Shown: positions 17,009 to 27,028, counted from the first letter of the stretch. The stretch: DNA of 64,000 bases from Tabrizicola sp. (GCF_016793705.1 NZ_JAEULO010000039.1:124001-188000); one strand, 5' to 3'. Numbers and translations: made by a program. The notes: a model not told the origin generated them from the letters alone.

Positions 17009-18181
17009 TCAGAACCCGGCGCCGCCGAAGCTGCGGGGAGCCGACTCGATCACCACGACCTGGTTCGCCCGGATCGTCGCCACAGCCAACCCGCGCTCGT
17101 TGGTGCCGTTCGGCAACAGGCGGAAGATGCCCGAGACGCCGGCAAAACCCGCCGACTGCGTCAGGTCGCCCTTGGTGAGAGGCGCGCCGCCCTTGGCGCG
17201 GTTCGCCAGCGCCCCGATGGCCGCAATCCCGTCATAGGCGAGGCCCGCGACCGGGACCGGCTGACTGCCGTAGGCGCTTGCATAGCGCGCGCGGAACTGC
17301 GCCTGCAGGCCGGGGTCGGGCATGGTGAACCAGCCGCCCTGCACGCCGGGCAGCGCCAGCGTGGCAGGCGGGATGTCCCAGCGGGTCAGGCCGATGAACT
17401 GGGTGCTGGCCCGGTCGATGCCGTTGTCGACCAGAAGCTGACTGAGGAGCGGCAGCGCGCCCGCGGTATCGGCGGTCAGGAACAGCGCCGTCGCGCCCGA
17501 GGACCGCGCCGTGCCGACGATGCCCGGCGCCGCCTGCACGATGCCGTTCTGCGAGAATTCGTAGGAGGTCACGCCGACGACCGATCCGCCCGCCTGTGCC
17601 ACGCCGCGTTCGATGGCGGCCTTGCCGACCTCGCCCGCCACGTTGCGGTCGTGCACGATCAGGACCTTGGACTTGCCGTTGCGCACGGCGTAGCCGGCCA
17701 GCCGCCGCGCCGTGCTCTCGAAGGTCTGGCCCAGGACGAAGACGTTGCCGCCCGCGATGGCCGCGTTATTGGAGAAGGCCAGCACGTTCACGCCCGAGTT
17801 CGCCACCGCGACGCCCGCCGCATTGGCCTCTTCGGAATAGAACGGCCCCAGGATCACCTGCGCGCCCTCGTCCACCGCCTGTTTCGCCAGTGCCGCCGCC
17901 TGCGCAGGGCTGCCGCCTGTCCGGTAGACGCGCAGGTCGATGTCGACGCCCGAGAGGTCGTTCATCGCCAGCCGGGCCGCGTTTTCCAGGTTCGCGCCGA
18001 AGAGTTCGTCCTGCGACTGACCCGAGCCCGAGGGGATCAGCAACGCCACCTGCACCGACCCGCCATTGGCCGGAGGCACGGTGCCGGGACCCGTCGCCAC
18101 GCAGCCGGAAAGGACCACGGCCGCAAGGCCAGCACAGAACTGACCCAGCGACTTGCGGGCCCGGCGGAATACGGACAACAT
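17009..18181 (-). CDS. Penicillin-binding-protein activator / LpoA-like lipoprotein
   Basis: A 390-residue predicted lipoprotein with a type 1 periplasmic-binding fold (ABC-type branched-chain amino-acid receptor-like). The signal ends in the lipobox VLSGC. VALLIPSGSGQSQDELFGAN and AQVILGPFYSEEANAAG are typical of LpoA C-terminal domain homologues, which in E. coli stimulate PBP1a. The long N-terminal TPR domain of enterobacterial LpoA is absent, as is usual in alphaproteobacteria. Neighbouring murJ fits a cell-wall role. It is divergent from rsmI, as its orthologues often are. Confidence 0.8.
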   Translation of the reverse strand: MLSVFRRARKSLGQFCAGLAAVVLSGCVATGPGTVPPANGGSVQVALLIPSGSGQSQDELFGANLENAARLAMNDLSGVDIDLRVYRTGGSPAQAAALAKQAVDEGAQVILGPFYSEEANAAGVAVANSGVNVLAFSNNAAIAGGNVFVLGQTFESTARRLAGYAVRNGKSKVLIVHDRNVAGEVGKAAIERGVAQAGGSVVGVTSYEFSQNGIVQAAPGIVGTARSSGATALFLTADTAGALPLLSQLLVDNGIDRASTQFIGLTRWDIPPATLALPGVQGGWFTMPDPGLQAQFRARYASAYGSQPVPVAGLAYDGIAAIGALANRAKGGAPLTKGDLTQSAGFAGVSGIFRLLPNGTNERGLAVATIRANQVVVIESAPRSFGGAGF

Positions 18182-18253
18182 GGTGGTTCCTCACTGTGGC
18201 AGCGCGCTGCGTTTGCCCGGCAGGGTAATGGGTTCGGCAGGGGAAGTAAACTT

Positions 18254-19144
18254 GTGAGGCAAGGCTCGGACCCCGCTGATGCAGCCCCCAAACCCGCCCT
18301 GCGCGCCATTCCGCCGGGGCTGCATTTCGTCTCGACCCCCATCGGCACGGCGCGCGACATCACGCTCCGGGCGCTCGACGTGCTGGCCGGGGCGGATGTG
18401 CTGGTGGCCGAGGATACCCGCACGCTCAGGCACCTGATGGAGATTCACGGCATCCCGCTGAACGGGCGCCCGGTCATCGCCTACCACGACCATTCGGGCG
18501 AGGGGCAGATGCAGCGTATCATTGGCCTGCTGGCCGAGGGCAAGAGCCTCGCCTATGCCTCGGAAGCCGGGACGCCGCTGATCTCTGACCCCGGCTTCGA
18601 ACTGGCGCGGGCGGTGGCGGCGGCAGGCCTGCCGATGACCGCCGCCCCCGGCCCCTGCGCGGCGGTCTGCGCCCTGACGCTGTCGGGCCTGCCGTCGGAC
18701 CGCTTCTTCTTCGCAGGCTTCCCCCCCTCGGCGCAGGGCGCGCGACGCAGCTTCCTGGAGGACATGGCCGGGGTTAAGGCCACGCTGATCCTCTACGAAA
18801 GCCCGAAACGGCTGGCAGCACTTCTGGCCGAAATGGCCGCCACGCTGGGCGGGGCGCGGCAGGCCGTCGTCTGCCGCGAGCTGACCAAGCGCTTCGAGGA
18901 GGTGCTGCGCGGCGATCTGGCGACCCTTGCCGAAGAGGTCGCCACGCGCGAGATCAAGGGCGAGATCGTGGTGCTGGTCGACCGCGCCGTGCCCGCCGAG
19001 GTGACGGAAGAAAGCATCGTCGAAGCCCTCGATACCGCGTTGCGAAGCATGTCCGTTAAGGATGCCGCAACCTTTGTCTCGCAAACTCTGGGAGTATCGC
19101 GCAAGATCGTCTACCGGATCGCGCTCGACCGCAGCCAGGGATAG
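18254..19144 (+). CDS. rsmI: 16S rRNA (cytidine1402-2'-O)-methyltransferase
   Basis: A SAM-dependent methyltransferase that modifies C1402 in the ribosomal P site. About 296 residues. FVSTPIGTARDITLRALDVL and VAEDTRTLRHLMEIHGI are the RsmI N-terminal motifs. YASEAGTPLISDPGFELARA forms the tetrapyrrole-methylase-like SAM pocket, and LYESPKRLAALLAEM follows. No ATG lies before the conserved start; I chose GTG because AGGGGAAG is well placed upstream. It is followed four bases later by yraN, a common pairing. Confidence 0.94.
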   Translation: MRQGSDPADAAPKPALRAIPPGLHFVSTPIGTARDITLRALDVLAGADVLVAEDTRTLRHLMEIHGIPLNGRPVIAYHDHSGEGQMQRIIGLLAEGKSLAYASEAGTPLISDPGFELARAVAAAGLPMTAAPGPCAAVCALTLSGLPSDRFFFAGFPPSAQGARRSFLEDMAGVKATLILYESPKRLAALLAEMAATLGGARQAVVCRELTKRFEEVLRGDLATLAEEVATREIKGEIVVLVDRAVPAEVTEESIVEALDTALRSMSVKDAATFVSQTLGVSRKIVYRIALDRSQG

Positions 19145-19148
19145 GCTC

Positions 19149-19547
19149 ATGCCGTTCGACTTCGTCTCAACGCCCGCCCGTCGGACCCGCAAGGCACGCG
19201 GGCTGCAAAACCACCTTGCCGGCCACGCCGCCGAAGCCTCGGTCGCCCGGCTGTACGAAGACCTGGGCATTGCGATCTGCGCCCGGAACTGGCGCGGGAT
19301 CACCGGCGAAATCGACCTGGTCGGCCGTCGCGGTGACGAAGTGATCTTCGTCGAGGTGAAGCAAAGCCGGACGCATGACATGGCGGCCTCGCATATCTCG
19401 CAGGCCCAGATCAGGCGCATCTTTGCGACGGTCGACGAATTCCTGGCAGGCGAACCGAAGGGGCTTCTCACCGATGTCCGCATCGACCTGGCGCTGGTCG
19501 ATGGTCGGGGCCGCATCGAAGTGCTGGAAAACGCCTTCGCGGGCTGA
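19149..19547 (+). CDS. YraN family protein (UPF0102)
   Basis: A 132-residue protein of the UPF0102 endonuclease-like fold. RNWRGITGEIDLVGRRGDEV followed by IFVEVKQS reproduces the E-x-D...E-V-K arrangement of restriction-endonuclease-like active sites. Its biological role is unresolved, although family members are thought to act on nucleic acids. It begins four bases after rsmI and is followed 54 bases later by gshB, an order often seen in alphaproteobacteria. Confidence 0.9.
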   Translation: MPFDFVSTPARRTRKARGLQNHLAGHAAEASVARLYEDLGIAICARNWRGITGEIDLVGRRGDEVIFVEVKQSRTHDMAASHISQAQIRRIFATVDEFLAGEPKGLLTDVRIDLALVDGRGRIEVLENAFAG

Positions 19548-19601
19548 ATTGCATCTTCCGGCGGCTTCGGCCATCACTTCGCTGGAAAGATGGAGTGAGC
19601 C

Positions 19602-20546
19602 ATGCCCCTGAAGGTAGCCCTGCAAATGGACCCGATCGGGTCGGTCAACATCAATGCCGATTCGACCTTCCGCATCGCATTGGAAGCCCAGGCGCGCGGG
19701 CACACGCTCTTCTTCTACACGCCCGACCGGCTGGCCTTCGTCGAAGGCCGGGTCATCGCGCGGGGCTGGCCCATCGAGCTGCGGCGCGAGGTGGGCAATC
19801 ATGTGAGCTATGGCGCCGAGACCGAGGTCGACCTCGGGGACTACGATGTCGTCTGGCTGCGGCAGGACCCGCCCTTCGACATGGGCTATATCACCACGAC
19901 GCATCTGCTGGAGATGATCCATCCGAAGACGCTGGTGGTGAACGATCCCTTCTGGGTCCGGAACAGCCCGGAAAAACTCATGGTATTGCGCTTCCCGAAG
20001 CTGACTCCCCCCACCGCCATCGCCCGTGACCTCGCCACCATCCGCGCGTTCAAGGCGCGGCATGGCGACATCATCCTGAAGCCCCTTTACGGCAACGGCG
20101 GGGCGGGAGTCTTCCGCCTGGACCCGAACGACCGCAACCTGTCGTCGCTGCACGAGTTGTTCATGGGCATCAACCGCGAGCCCCTGATCGTGCAGAAGTT
20201 CCTGCCCGACGTCGCCAAGGGCGACAAGCGGGTGATCCTGGTCGACGGCGAGCCGGTGGGGGCGATCAACCGCGTCCCTCAGGCGGGCGAGACGCGGTCG
20301 AACATGCATGTCGGCGGGCGGCCGGAGAAGATCGGCCTGACCGAGCGCGACCTGGAAATCTGCCGCACCATCGGCCCGGTCCTGCGGGAGAAGGGGCAGG
20401 TCTTCGTCGGCATCGACGTGATCGGCGACTGGCTGACCGAGATCAACGTCACCTCGCCGACCGGCATCCAGGAGCTGGAGCGGTTCGACGGCACCAATGC
20501 CGCCGCGATCATCTGGGAGGTGATCGAGGCGAAGCGGCGCGGCTAG
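19602..20546 (+). CDS. gshB: Glutathione synthetase
   Basis: ATP-dependent ligation of glycine to gamma-glutamylcysteine. At 314 residues it has the bacterial GshB length. [18 protein letters not shown] is the N-terminal family signature, and [17 protein letters not shown] is the ATP-grasp glycine-rich loop. [20 protein letters not shown] holds the metal- and substrate-binding Asp, Glu and Asn. A clear ATG lies downstream of a purine-rich stretch. It forms an operon with rsmI and yraN, and its stop overlaps the convergent hydrolase gene by four bases. Confidence 0.96.
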   Translation: MPLKVALQMDPIGSVNINADSTFRIALEAQARGHTLFFYTPDRLAFVEGRVIARGWPIELRREVGNHVSYGAETEVDLGDYDVVWLRQDPPFDMGYITTTHLLEMIHPKTLVVNDPFWVRNSPEKLMVLRFPKLTPPTAIARDLATIRAFKARHGDIILKPLYGNGGAGVFRLDPNDRNLSSLHELFMGINREPLIVQKFLPDVAKGDKRVILVDGEPVGAINRVPQAGETRSNMHVGGRPEKIGLTERDLEICRTIGPVLREKGQVFVGIDVIGDWLTEINVTSPTGIQELERFDGTNAAAIIWEVIEAKRRG

Positions 20547-21433
20547 CCGAGGCCGCTGTCGGGATAGGCCCGCGCCACGTCCCAGACGAGTTGCTTCATC
20601 CAGTCGGCCTGGTCGCGGCGGGGCCAGTTCCCCTCGCCGCGCAAATCCGGGATGCTGCGCGGGTCGCGGCCGTAGATCACCGCGAAATGTGCCAGCGCGA
20701 TCAGGAAGGCACCCAGATCATTGACGTGGATGTCGTCGCTGAAGAGGTCGGTCATCGAGGTGAGTCCGGGGGCCGTTCCGGCCGCGATGGCGTCGAAGGT
20801 CGCGGCCATGACCAGCGGCCCGGGGATCGCCCGCATTGGCGGGCTGCCGGACACCCGGTTCCGGTTCACATGATCCACGATCTCCTGCCAGGACCCCATC
20901 TCCAGCTCCAGCCGCTCGCGGAAGGGGATGATCTTTTCCTCGCTGTCATTGGGATCCGGATTGCCCGGACCGCTCGTGACCGGGATCCAGGAGGCGTAGA
21001 GCACCGTCTCGGCGCCGCGACCGCCGTTGCCCTTGGTCCATGCAAGGTCGAACCAGGCCAGGGCCAGTTCCTTGGTATGGTGAAACTGCATCGTCGGCCG
21101 CACCGTGGTGCGCTCGGTCAGGACAAGGACGTCGTAGTTCGCGATATCCTCCCGCGAGTCTGGGGTGCGGCCGCGGTTCTCCCAGCGGTGTTCGATCGGG
21201 CTGCCGGGCACGGTGTCGGCATCCATCTTCATGCCCTTGGACGCGCCGCCGCCCGCCGCCTGCACCATGGCGGTGAGCGGACCGGGGATCGGGTCGGTCA
21301 GGCTGTGGCCGGACATGATCACCCGCAGGTCGAAGGGGCGTTCCGGTCCAGCCTGTGCCCGACCGGGGCGCGCGAGGACCGGCAGGGCGGCCAGACCGGA
21401 CAGGACAGAGCGGCGGTCGGGGTGGAACGGCAT
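20543..21433 (-). CDS. Tat-exported SGNH-like hydrolase, substrate unknown
   Basis: About 296 residues. The N-terminus [19 protein letters not shown] followed by an AQA cleavage site is a good twin-arginine signal, so the protein is exported folded. [17 protein letters not shown] resembles block I of GDSL/SGNH hydrolases, and [13 protein letters not shown] looks like the C-terminal Asp-x-x-His block. In between, [16 protein letters not shown] has no clear family. It is probably an esterase or carbohydrate-active deacylase, but the block I Ser assignment is tentative. The start chosen is the ATG beginning the Tat signal; the frame upstream has no signal character. Confidence 0.6.
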   Translation of the reverse strand: MPFHPDRRSVLSGLAALPVLARPGRAQAGPERPFDLRVIMSGHSLTDPIPGPLTAMVQAAGGGASKGMKMDADTVPGSPIEHRWENRGRTPDSREDIANYDVLVLTERTTVRPTMQFHHTKELALAWFDLAWTKGNGGRGAETVLYASWIPVTSGPGNPDPNDSEEKIIPFRERLELEMGSWQEIVDHVNRNRVSGSPPMRAIPGPLVMAATFDAIAAGTAPGLTSMTDLFSDDIHVNDLGAFLIALAHFAVIYGRDPRSIPDLRGEGNWPRRDQADWMKQLVWDVARAYPDSGLG

Positions 21434-21564
21434 GGCGGGCACCTTTCTGAAAACCCCCACGGCGCGAGGGCACCCGGCCAGCCTACAGACGGGAGGCGGG
21501 TCGGGAAAGCCCCGGAAAGAGGCGCCGGGCACGATACCGCCCCCGCGTGGACAAGAAATTATTT

Positions 21565-21586
21565 CATTGAATATCAATGCATTGAT
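21565..21586. promoter_or_regulatory. AT-rich operator-like palindrome in the divergent hydrolase/LuxR-regulator region
   Basis: CATTGA-ATA-TCAATG is a perfect 6-bp inverted repeat, followed at once by a third CATTGAT. A weak promoter candidate, TTGATT-N18-TTAAGA, starts in the third copy and reads toward the response-regulator gene. In a GC-rich genome this local AT richness marks the likely control region for both divergent genes. Confidence 0.45.
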
Positions 21587-21708
21587 TTTCGGCGTTCACC
21601 ATCCGTTAAGATTTGACCCTCAACTCACGGACCATAGGACCTTTGGCCAGTTTCAGGCCGTGCCGGGCTGGGCTAGACTTGCGCCGGACCCGACCGCGAA
21701 GGCGCATG

Positions 21709-22419
21709 ATGACGATGGCTTCCCAGCCCGAGACGGACAGGCCGCTCGCCTCGGCCCTGATCGTCGACGACCATCCGCTGTTCTGCGATGCCTTGTCGAT
21801 GACGCTGAAATCCGTCGCCGGGATCGCCGAGATCGAGAGCGCCGACCGGCTGGAAACCGCGATCCGTCGCGTCGACCTGAGCCCGGCTCCGGATGTCATC
21901 CTGCTGGACCTGAACCTGCCCGACGTGAACGGGATCGACGGTTTGATCCGGCTGCGGCAGGCGGCGGCCGGGGTGCCGGTCGTGGTGGTCTCGTCGCTGG
22001 CGGACGACCGGGTGATCGGGGCCTGCCTTGCGGCCGGGGCGGCGGGTTTCGTTCCGAAGCACTCCCGCCGCGAGGTGTTCCGCGCGGCCTTCGAGGCGCT
22101 GCGGGCGGGCAGGCGCTTCCTGCCCGAGGGCTATGAGCCACCGCCCGAGGGCAAGGCACAAGGCACGGCGCGCGGCACGGCGCGGGAGGAGGCCATCGGG
22201 CGGCTGGCGCTGCTGACGCGGCAGCAGGCGCGCATCCTGCAACTGATCTGCGAAGGGCTCTTGAACAAGCAGATCGCCTATGAACTGTCGATTGCCGAGA
22301 CGACGGTGAAGGCCCATGTGACGGCAATCATGCGCAAGCTTGGGGTGCAGAGCCGGACCCAGGCGGTGCTGATCGCGCGCGAGACCAATTTCGCGAGCCT
22401 GATGCCGGAAGGCGGTTGA
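21709..22419 (+). CDS. LuxR/NarL-family response regulator
   Basis: About 236 residues. The receiver domain has the acidic pair in ALIVDDHPLF, phospho-acceptor Asp67 in VILLDLNLPD, and the switch Ser and Lys (VVVSSLADD, FVPKHS). The C-terminal LuxR helix-turn-helix contains LTRQQARILQLICEGLLNKQ and VKAHVTAIMRKLG. It is thus a complete phosphorylation-dependent transcription factor. I prefer the second of two adjacent ATGs, six bases from GAAGG. It precedes the FIST protein and the hybrid kinase, whose own receiver lacks the Asp, making this the likely phosphate acceptor of the set. Confidence 0.9.
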   Translation: MTMASQPETDRPLASALIVDDHPLFCDALSMTLKSVAGIAEIESADRLETAIRRVDLSPAPDVILLDLNLPDVNGIDGLIRLRQAAAGVPVVVVSSLADDRVIGACLAAGAAGFVPKHSRREVFRAAFEALRAGRRFLPEGYEPPPEGKAQGTARGTAREEAIGRLALLTRQQARILQLICEGLLNKQIAYELSIAETTVKAHVTAIMRKLGVQSRTQAVLIARETNFASLMPEGG

Positions 22420-22483
22420 CGCGGCCTTGGCCCTTGCCCTGCCCGGAAGCACCGCCGTAGCATCGCTGCCGGGAGACCTACCG

Positions 22484-23671
22484 ATGTCCGCAGAGAACCG
22501 AGCCCTGCCGGGGACTTTCCCCGGCGCCCTGCCGGTGATGCCGCGCGCCCATGCCGAGGCGCGTGATCCGCGAGCCTTGGCGAAGCTGGCGCGCGATCTG
22601 GGGCCTGGGCCTTTTGCAGCCATCATCCTGTTCGTCTCGCCCCAAGCGGACCGCGCGGCGCTGGAGGCCGGGGTTGCCGAGGCTTTCCCCGGAGTCACCG
22701 TGATCGGCTGCACCACTGCGGGGGAGATTTCGCCCGAGGGTTATTCCGAAGGCGAGATCGTCGCGGTCGCCCTGCCCCTGGACAGTTTCGCGGTCGACTG
22801 CCTGGGGATCGACCTGGCCGATCTGGACGGGCAGGCGCTGATCGGGCAGCTGATCCGGGCGCGGGCCGGACTGGCGCGGCGGCATGGCGGCTGGGAGGAC
22901 GAATTCGCCTTCGTTATGGTCGACGGCCTGTCGATCCGTGAAGACGAACTGACGGCGGCGCTGGGTCCGGGCCTGGGGCCGGTGCCTCTGTTCGGCGGCT
23001 CGGCCGGGGACGGGACCCGGTTCGGCGCCACCTTCGTCTTGCAGGACGGCCGGTTTAGGCAGGGTTGGGCGGTCCTGCTTCTGGTGCGGACCGCCTGCCC
23101 GGTGCGCGTCTTCAGCCTGAATCACCTGGTCCCGACCGACCAGCGCATGGTGGTCACCGGGGCCGACCCGGCCCGGCGCGTGGTGCACCAGATCAACGCG
23201 GAACCCGCCGCGCAGGAATATGCGCGACTTCTGGGCAAGGACCCGGCGCAGCTGACGACTTTCACCTTCGCGGCGCATCCGGTCCTGGTCCGGCTGGGCG
23301 GCAGCCATCATGTCCGGGCGATCCAGCAAATGACCCCGAATGGCGATCTGGTGTTCTTCTCGGCCATCGACGAAGGGCTGGTGCTGACCTTGGCCCAACC
23401 GCAGGACATGGCGGCGCATCTGGACCGGGCACTGACCGACCTCTCGGCGGGTGGCAGGCCGGCGGCGATCCTGGCCTGCGACTGCATCCTGCGCCGGATC
23501 GAGGCGCTTGAGAACCAGCGCTTCGGGACGGTCTCGGCGCTCCTTAAGCGGCATGGGGTGGTGGGCTTTTCCACCTATGGCGAACAGTTGAACTCCATGC
23601 ATGTGAACCAGACCATGACGGGGGTGGCGATCTATCCGCCCAAGGGGTCGGCTTCGGGGCGGCCGGGCTGA
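22484..23671 (+). CDS. FIST-domain sensory protein (NosP-like)
   Basis: About 395 residues, soluble, with an N-terminal FIST domain (VTVIGCTTAGEISPEGYSEG; LFGGSAGDGTRFGATFVLQD) and a C-terminal FIST_C domain (GDLVFFSAIDEGLVLTL; ILACDCILRRIEALE). FIST proteins bind small ligands. In Pseudomonas, Vibrio and Legionella the NosP subgroup binds haem and nitric oxide and controls a kinase encoded next to it. The adjacent hybrid kinase supports the same pairing here. Whether this protein binds haem cannot be read from sequence. GGGAG lies eight bases before the ATG. Confidence 0.85.
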   Translation: MSAENRALPGTFPGALPVMPRAHAEARDPRALAKLARDLGPGPFAAIILFVSPQADRAALEAGVAEAFPGVTVIGCTTAGEISPEGYSEGEIVAVALPLDSFAVDCLGIDLADLDGQALIGQLIRARAGLARRHGGWEDEFAFVMVDGLSIREDELTAALGPGLGPVPLFGGSAGDGTRFGATFVLQDGRFRQGWAVLLLVRTACPVRVFSLNHLVPTDQRMVVTGADPARRVVHQINAEPAAQEYARLLGKDPAQLTTFTFAAHPVLVRLGGSHHVRAIQQMTPNGDLVFFSAIDEGLVLTLAQPQDMAAHLDRALTDLSAGGRPAAILACDCILRRIEALENQRFGTVSALLKRHGVVGFSTYGEQLNSMHVNQTMTGVAIYPPKGSASGRPG

Positions 23672-23686
23672 GATGGCGGGGCTGCG

Positions 23687-25879
23687 ATGATCACCTCGCT
23701 GATCAATCCGGCGGACAGTGCCGAGCGGCGGGTCGAGAAGCTTCTGACCATCGTCGCGGCCCTGATGCGGCGGGTGGAGCAGGCGACCGACGACAGCGGC
23801 GCGGCCTACGCCCAGTTCCAGCGCGCGGCCCTGCTGGAGGATCAGGTGCGCGAGCGCACGCATGATCTGGGCCGGGCGCTGGACCTTCTGAACGAATCGA
23901 ACGCCCGGCTGGCCGAGGCGATGCGCGAGGCGGAGACGGCGCGGCAGAACCTGTCGAACGCGATCGAGACGGTGCAGGAGGGATTTGCACTTTTCGACCG
24001 CGAGGAGCGGCTGGTGATGTGGAATTCGCGCTTCGCCATGCATATGCCGGACGTGCACGCGCAACTGCGCCCCGGACTCGCCTTCGCGGACTATGTGGCG
24101 ATGGTCAGCCGCTCGCCGCATCTGGCGCTGCCCGGCACAGAGGGCGCGCGGGACTGGGCGCAGGGGCGGATGGGGCGGCACGCGGACCGCCATGTGATCT
24201 TCAACGTGCGGCTGGCGGGCGAGCATTGGGTGCAGGTGAGCGAGCATCGCACCGCGGACGGCGGCACCGTGATCCTTCAGACCGACGTGACCGACATCAT
24301 CCGGGCCGAGCGGCATGAGCGGGGCAAGCTTCTGGACGACCAGGCGCGGGTGATCCGCGCGACGCTGGACCATATCGACCAGGGCATCGGCATCTTCGAC
24401 GCCGAGGCGCGGCTGGCGGGCTGGAACCAGCGGCTCGGCACGCTTCTGTCGCTGCCGATGGGCAGGTTGCGGACCGGAGCCTCGTTCGAGCACCTGTTCA
24501 GCCGGCTCCGGGCCGAGATGCGCTTCGATGCGGGCATGTCCGCCGGACAGCTGATGTCCTGGGTGCAGGCCCCCGGCCCCCGGGGACCGCTGGAGTTCGA
24601 GGTCCGGCGGGAGGGCGCGCTGATCCTCGACGTCTTCGCACAGGGCACGCCGGACGGGGGCTTCGTGCTCAGTTTCACCGACGTGACGGTCGAACGCGCG
24701 GCGCTGGAGGCGCTGAGCCGGGCGAACGAGACTCTGGAAGCCCGGGTGATCGAGCGGACGCTGGAGCTGGAGGATGCGCTGGCCGATGCCGAGCGCGCCA
24801 ATGCCAGCCGCTCGCGCTTCGTGGCGGCGGCGAGCCATGATCTCTTGCAGCCGCTTTCGGCGGCGAAGCTCTTCATCGGCTCGATCGGTGGCGAGGGGCT
24901 GGAGCCGGGCGCGCAGCAGGCGCTGGAGAAGGCGCAGAATGCGCTGGTCTCGGTCGAGGGGCTGCTGGATGCGCTTCTGAACATCTCGAAGCTGGAATCG
25001 GGCAAGGCGGCGGTCAGCGTGGGGGCGGTGCAGCTGGACCGGCTGTTGCGCACGCTGGCCGACGAGTTCGCGCCGATGGCGGCCGCGAAGGGGCTGGCGC
25101 TAACGGTTGTGCCCTGCGGGCTGGCGGTGGACAGCGACCCGGCCTATCTGCGGCGGATCTTGCAGAACCTGATCGGCAATGCGATCCGCTACACGCAGCG
25201 GGGCCGGGTGCTGGTCGGCGCGCGGCGGCGCGGAGGCATGGTGCGGCTGGAGGTCTGGGACACCGGGCCGGGCATCCCGGAAGAGGCGCAGGACGACATC
25301 TTCAAGGAGTTCCACCGGCTGAACGCCCGCGCCTCGGCCAGCGAGGGGATGGGTCTGGGACTGGCCATCGTCGAACGCGCCTGCGCGCTCCTGGGGCATC
25401 CCTTGGAGCTGCGCTCGGTGGTGGGGCGGGGCACCTGTTTCCTGGTGCAGGTCCCGCGGAGCGAGACCGGGCCGGGAACGGTCGCTTCGCCGGAGCGGCG
25501 GGCGCGAGAGCCGCATGCCGCCGACCGGATCGCCTTCCTGGTCGAGAACGACGCCAGGCTGCGCCGGGAGATGGGGGTGGTCCTGGAGAAATGGGGAATG
25601 ACGGTGCTGGAAGCGGGGTCGGGCGAAGAGGCGCTGGCGCTGATCGAGGAGATCGGCATCCTGCCCGACATCGTTCTGGTCGGCGAGCATCTGGGCGCGG
25701 GGATCAGCGGGATCGAGTTCGTCACCCGCATCCGGGCCCGGCATGGTCCGGTCCCCGCCCGGTTGATCAGCGCGAACCGGGGCTGGGACCTGCGGGCTGC
25801 GGCGACTGGAGCGGGGATCGAGATTCTCTACAAGCCGATCGAGCCGCGGGCGCTTCAGGCGGTAGTGGCGGGGCTCTAG
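23687..25879 (+). CDS. Hybrid sensor histidine kinase with PAS domains and a degenerate receiver (NahK-like)
   Basis: A 730-residue cytosolic kinase with no membrane segment. A coiled-coil-rich N-terminus (to about 90) is followed by two PAS-like domains (about 95-210 and 220-340), a second coiled coil, HisKA with phospho-acceptor His384 in AASHDLLQPLSAAKLF, and an ATPase domain (LIGNAIRY, DTGPGIP, GMGLGLAIV). The C-terminal receiver reads DIVLVGEHLG, with Gly666 where the phosphorylated Asp belongs. PAS-7-type kinases of this layout accompany NosP/FIST proteins. It starts 15 bases after the FIST gene and should form a complex with that protein. Confidence 0.88.
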   Translation: MITSLINPADSAERRVEKLLTIVAALMRRVEQATDDSGAAYAQFQRAALLEDQVRERTHDLGRALDLLNESNARLAEAMREAETARQNLSNAIETVQEGFALFDREERLVMWNSRFAMHMPDVHAQLRPGLAFADYVAMVSRSPHLALPGTEGARDWAQGRMGRHADRHVIFNVRLAGEHWVQVSEHRTADGGTVILQTDVTDIIRAERHERGKLLDDQARVIRATLDHIDQGIGIFDAEARLAGWNQRLGTLLSLPMGRLRTGASFEHLFSRLRAEMRFDAGMSAGQLMSWVQAPGPRGPLEFEVRREGALILDVFAQGTPDGGFVLSFTDVTVERAALEALSRANETLEARVIERTLELEDALADAERANASRSRFVAAASHDLLQPLSAAKLFIGSIGGEGLEPGAQQALEKAQNALVSVEGLLDALLNISKLESGKAAVSVGAVQLDRLLRTLADEFAPMAAAKGLALTVVPCGLAVDSDPAYLRRILQNLIGNAIRYTQRGRVLVGARRRGGMVRLEVWDTGPGIPEEAQDDIFKEFHRLNARASASEGMGLGLAIVERACALLGHPLELRSVVGRGTCFLVQVPRSETGPGTVASPERRAREPHAADRIAFLVENDARLRREMGVVLEKWGMTVLEAGSGEEALALIEEIGILPDIVLVGEHLGAGISGIEFVTRIRARHGPVPARLISANRGWDLRAAATGAGIEILYKPIEPRALQAVVAGL

Positions 25880-25973
25880 CTGGCGACGCCCGGTGGCCCG
25901 ACCCTACGACTTAGGCAGCATAGCGCGCAGGCCGGATCGCCCCTTAGGCTGGGGGCCGAGAGGGGGGACTGCC

Positions 25974-26498
25974 ATGAAGCTGACCGACAGCCGTGACATC
26001 AAGGCCGATCCGCAAGTGGTCTGGGACGCTATCCTGGACCCCGAGGTCCTGCGGGAATGCATCCCCGGCTGCGAAAGCCTGACCGGGTCCATCGCCGAGG
26101 GTTATGAGGCGGTGGTCAAGCAGAAGGTCGGGCCGGTCTCGGCCACTTTCACCGGGCTGGTGCAGCTGTCCGACATCATTCCGGGCAAGTCGCTGAAAAT
26201 CTCGGGCGAGGGCAAGGGCGGCGTCGCGGGCTTTGCCAAGGGCGGGGCCAATGTCAGCTTCGAGCCGATGGAGGGTGGCACTCGGCTGACCTATGAGGCC
26301 GAGGCCAATGTCGGCGGCAAGATCGCGCAGCTTGGCAGCAGGATCATCGACAGTTTCGCCAAGAAGCTCGCTGACGAGTTCTTCACCCGGTTCCAGGACG
26401 CGGTGGAGGAGCCAGAGCCCGGAGAGACGTCCGAAGAAGCAGTTGCCGACTCGGCCAAGAACAAGAAGGGTTGGTTCAAGCGTCTGATCGGCGGGTGA
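25974..26498 (+). CDS. coxG: CoxG-like SRPBCC family protein
   Basis: A 174-residue carbon-monoxide-dehydrogenase accessory protein. It opens MKLTDSRDIKADPQVVWDAI and has PEVLRECIPGCESLTG, a hallmark of CoxG, then an SRPBCC (START-like) fold. The C-terminus is acidic and ends in a short basic-hydrophobic KKGWFKRLIGG tail. In Afipia/Oligotropha, CoxG is linked to membrane attachment and electron transfer of CO dehydrogenase; the C-terminal tail here is consistent with membrane recruitment but is not a real transmembrane helix. AGAGGGGGGA precedes the ATG. It leads the coxSLM genes. Confidence 0.85.
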   Translation: MKLTDSRDIKADPQVVWDAILDPEVLRECIPGCESLTGSIAEGYEAVVKQKVGPVSATFTGLVQLSDIIPGKSLKISGEGKGGVAGFAKGGANVSFEPMEGGTRLTYEAEANVGGKIAQLGSRIIDSFAKKLADEFFTRFQDAVEEPEPGETSEEAVADSAKNKKGWFKRLIGG

Positions 26499-26542
26499 AC
26501 CGCGCATACTTGATGACCTAGGAATACCCAGGGAGGAGCAAG

Positions 26543-27028
<486 letters not shown>

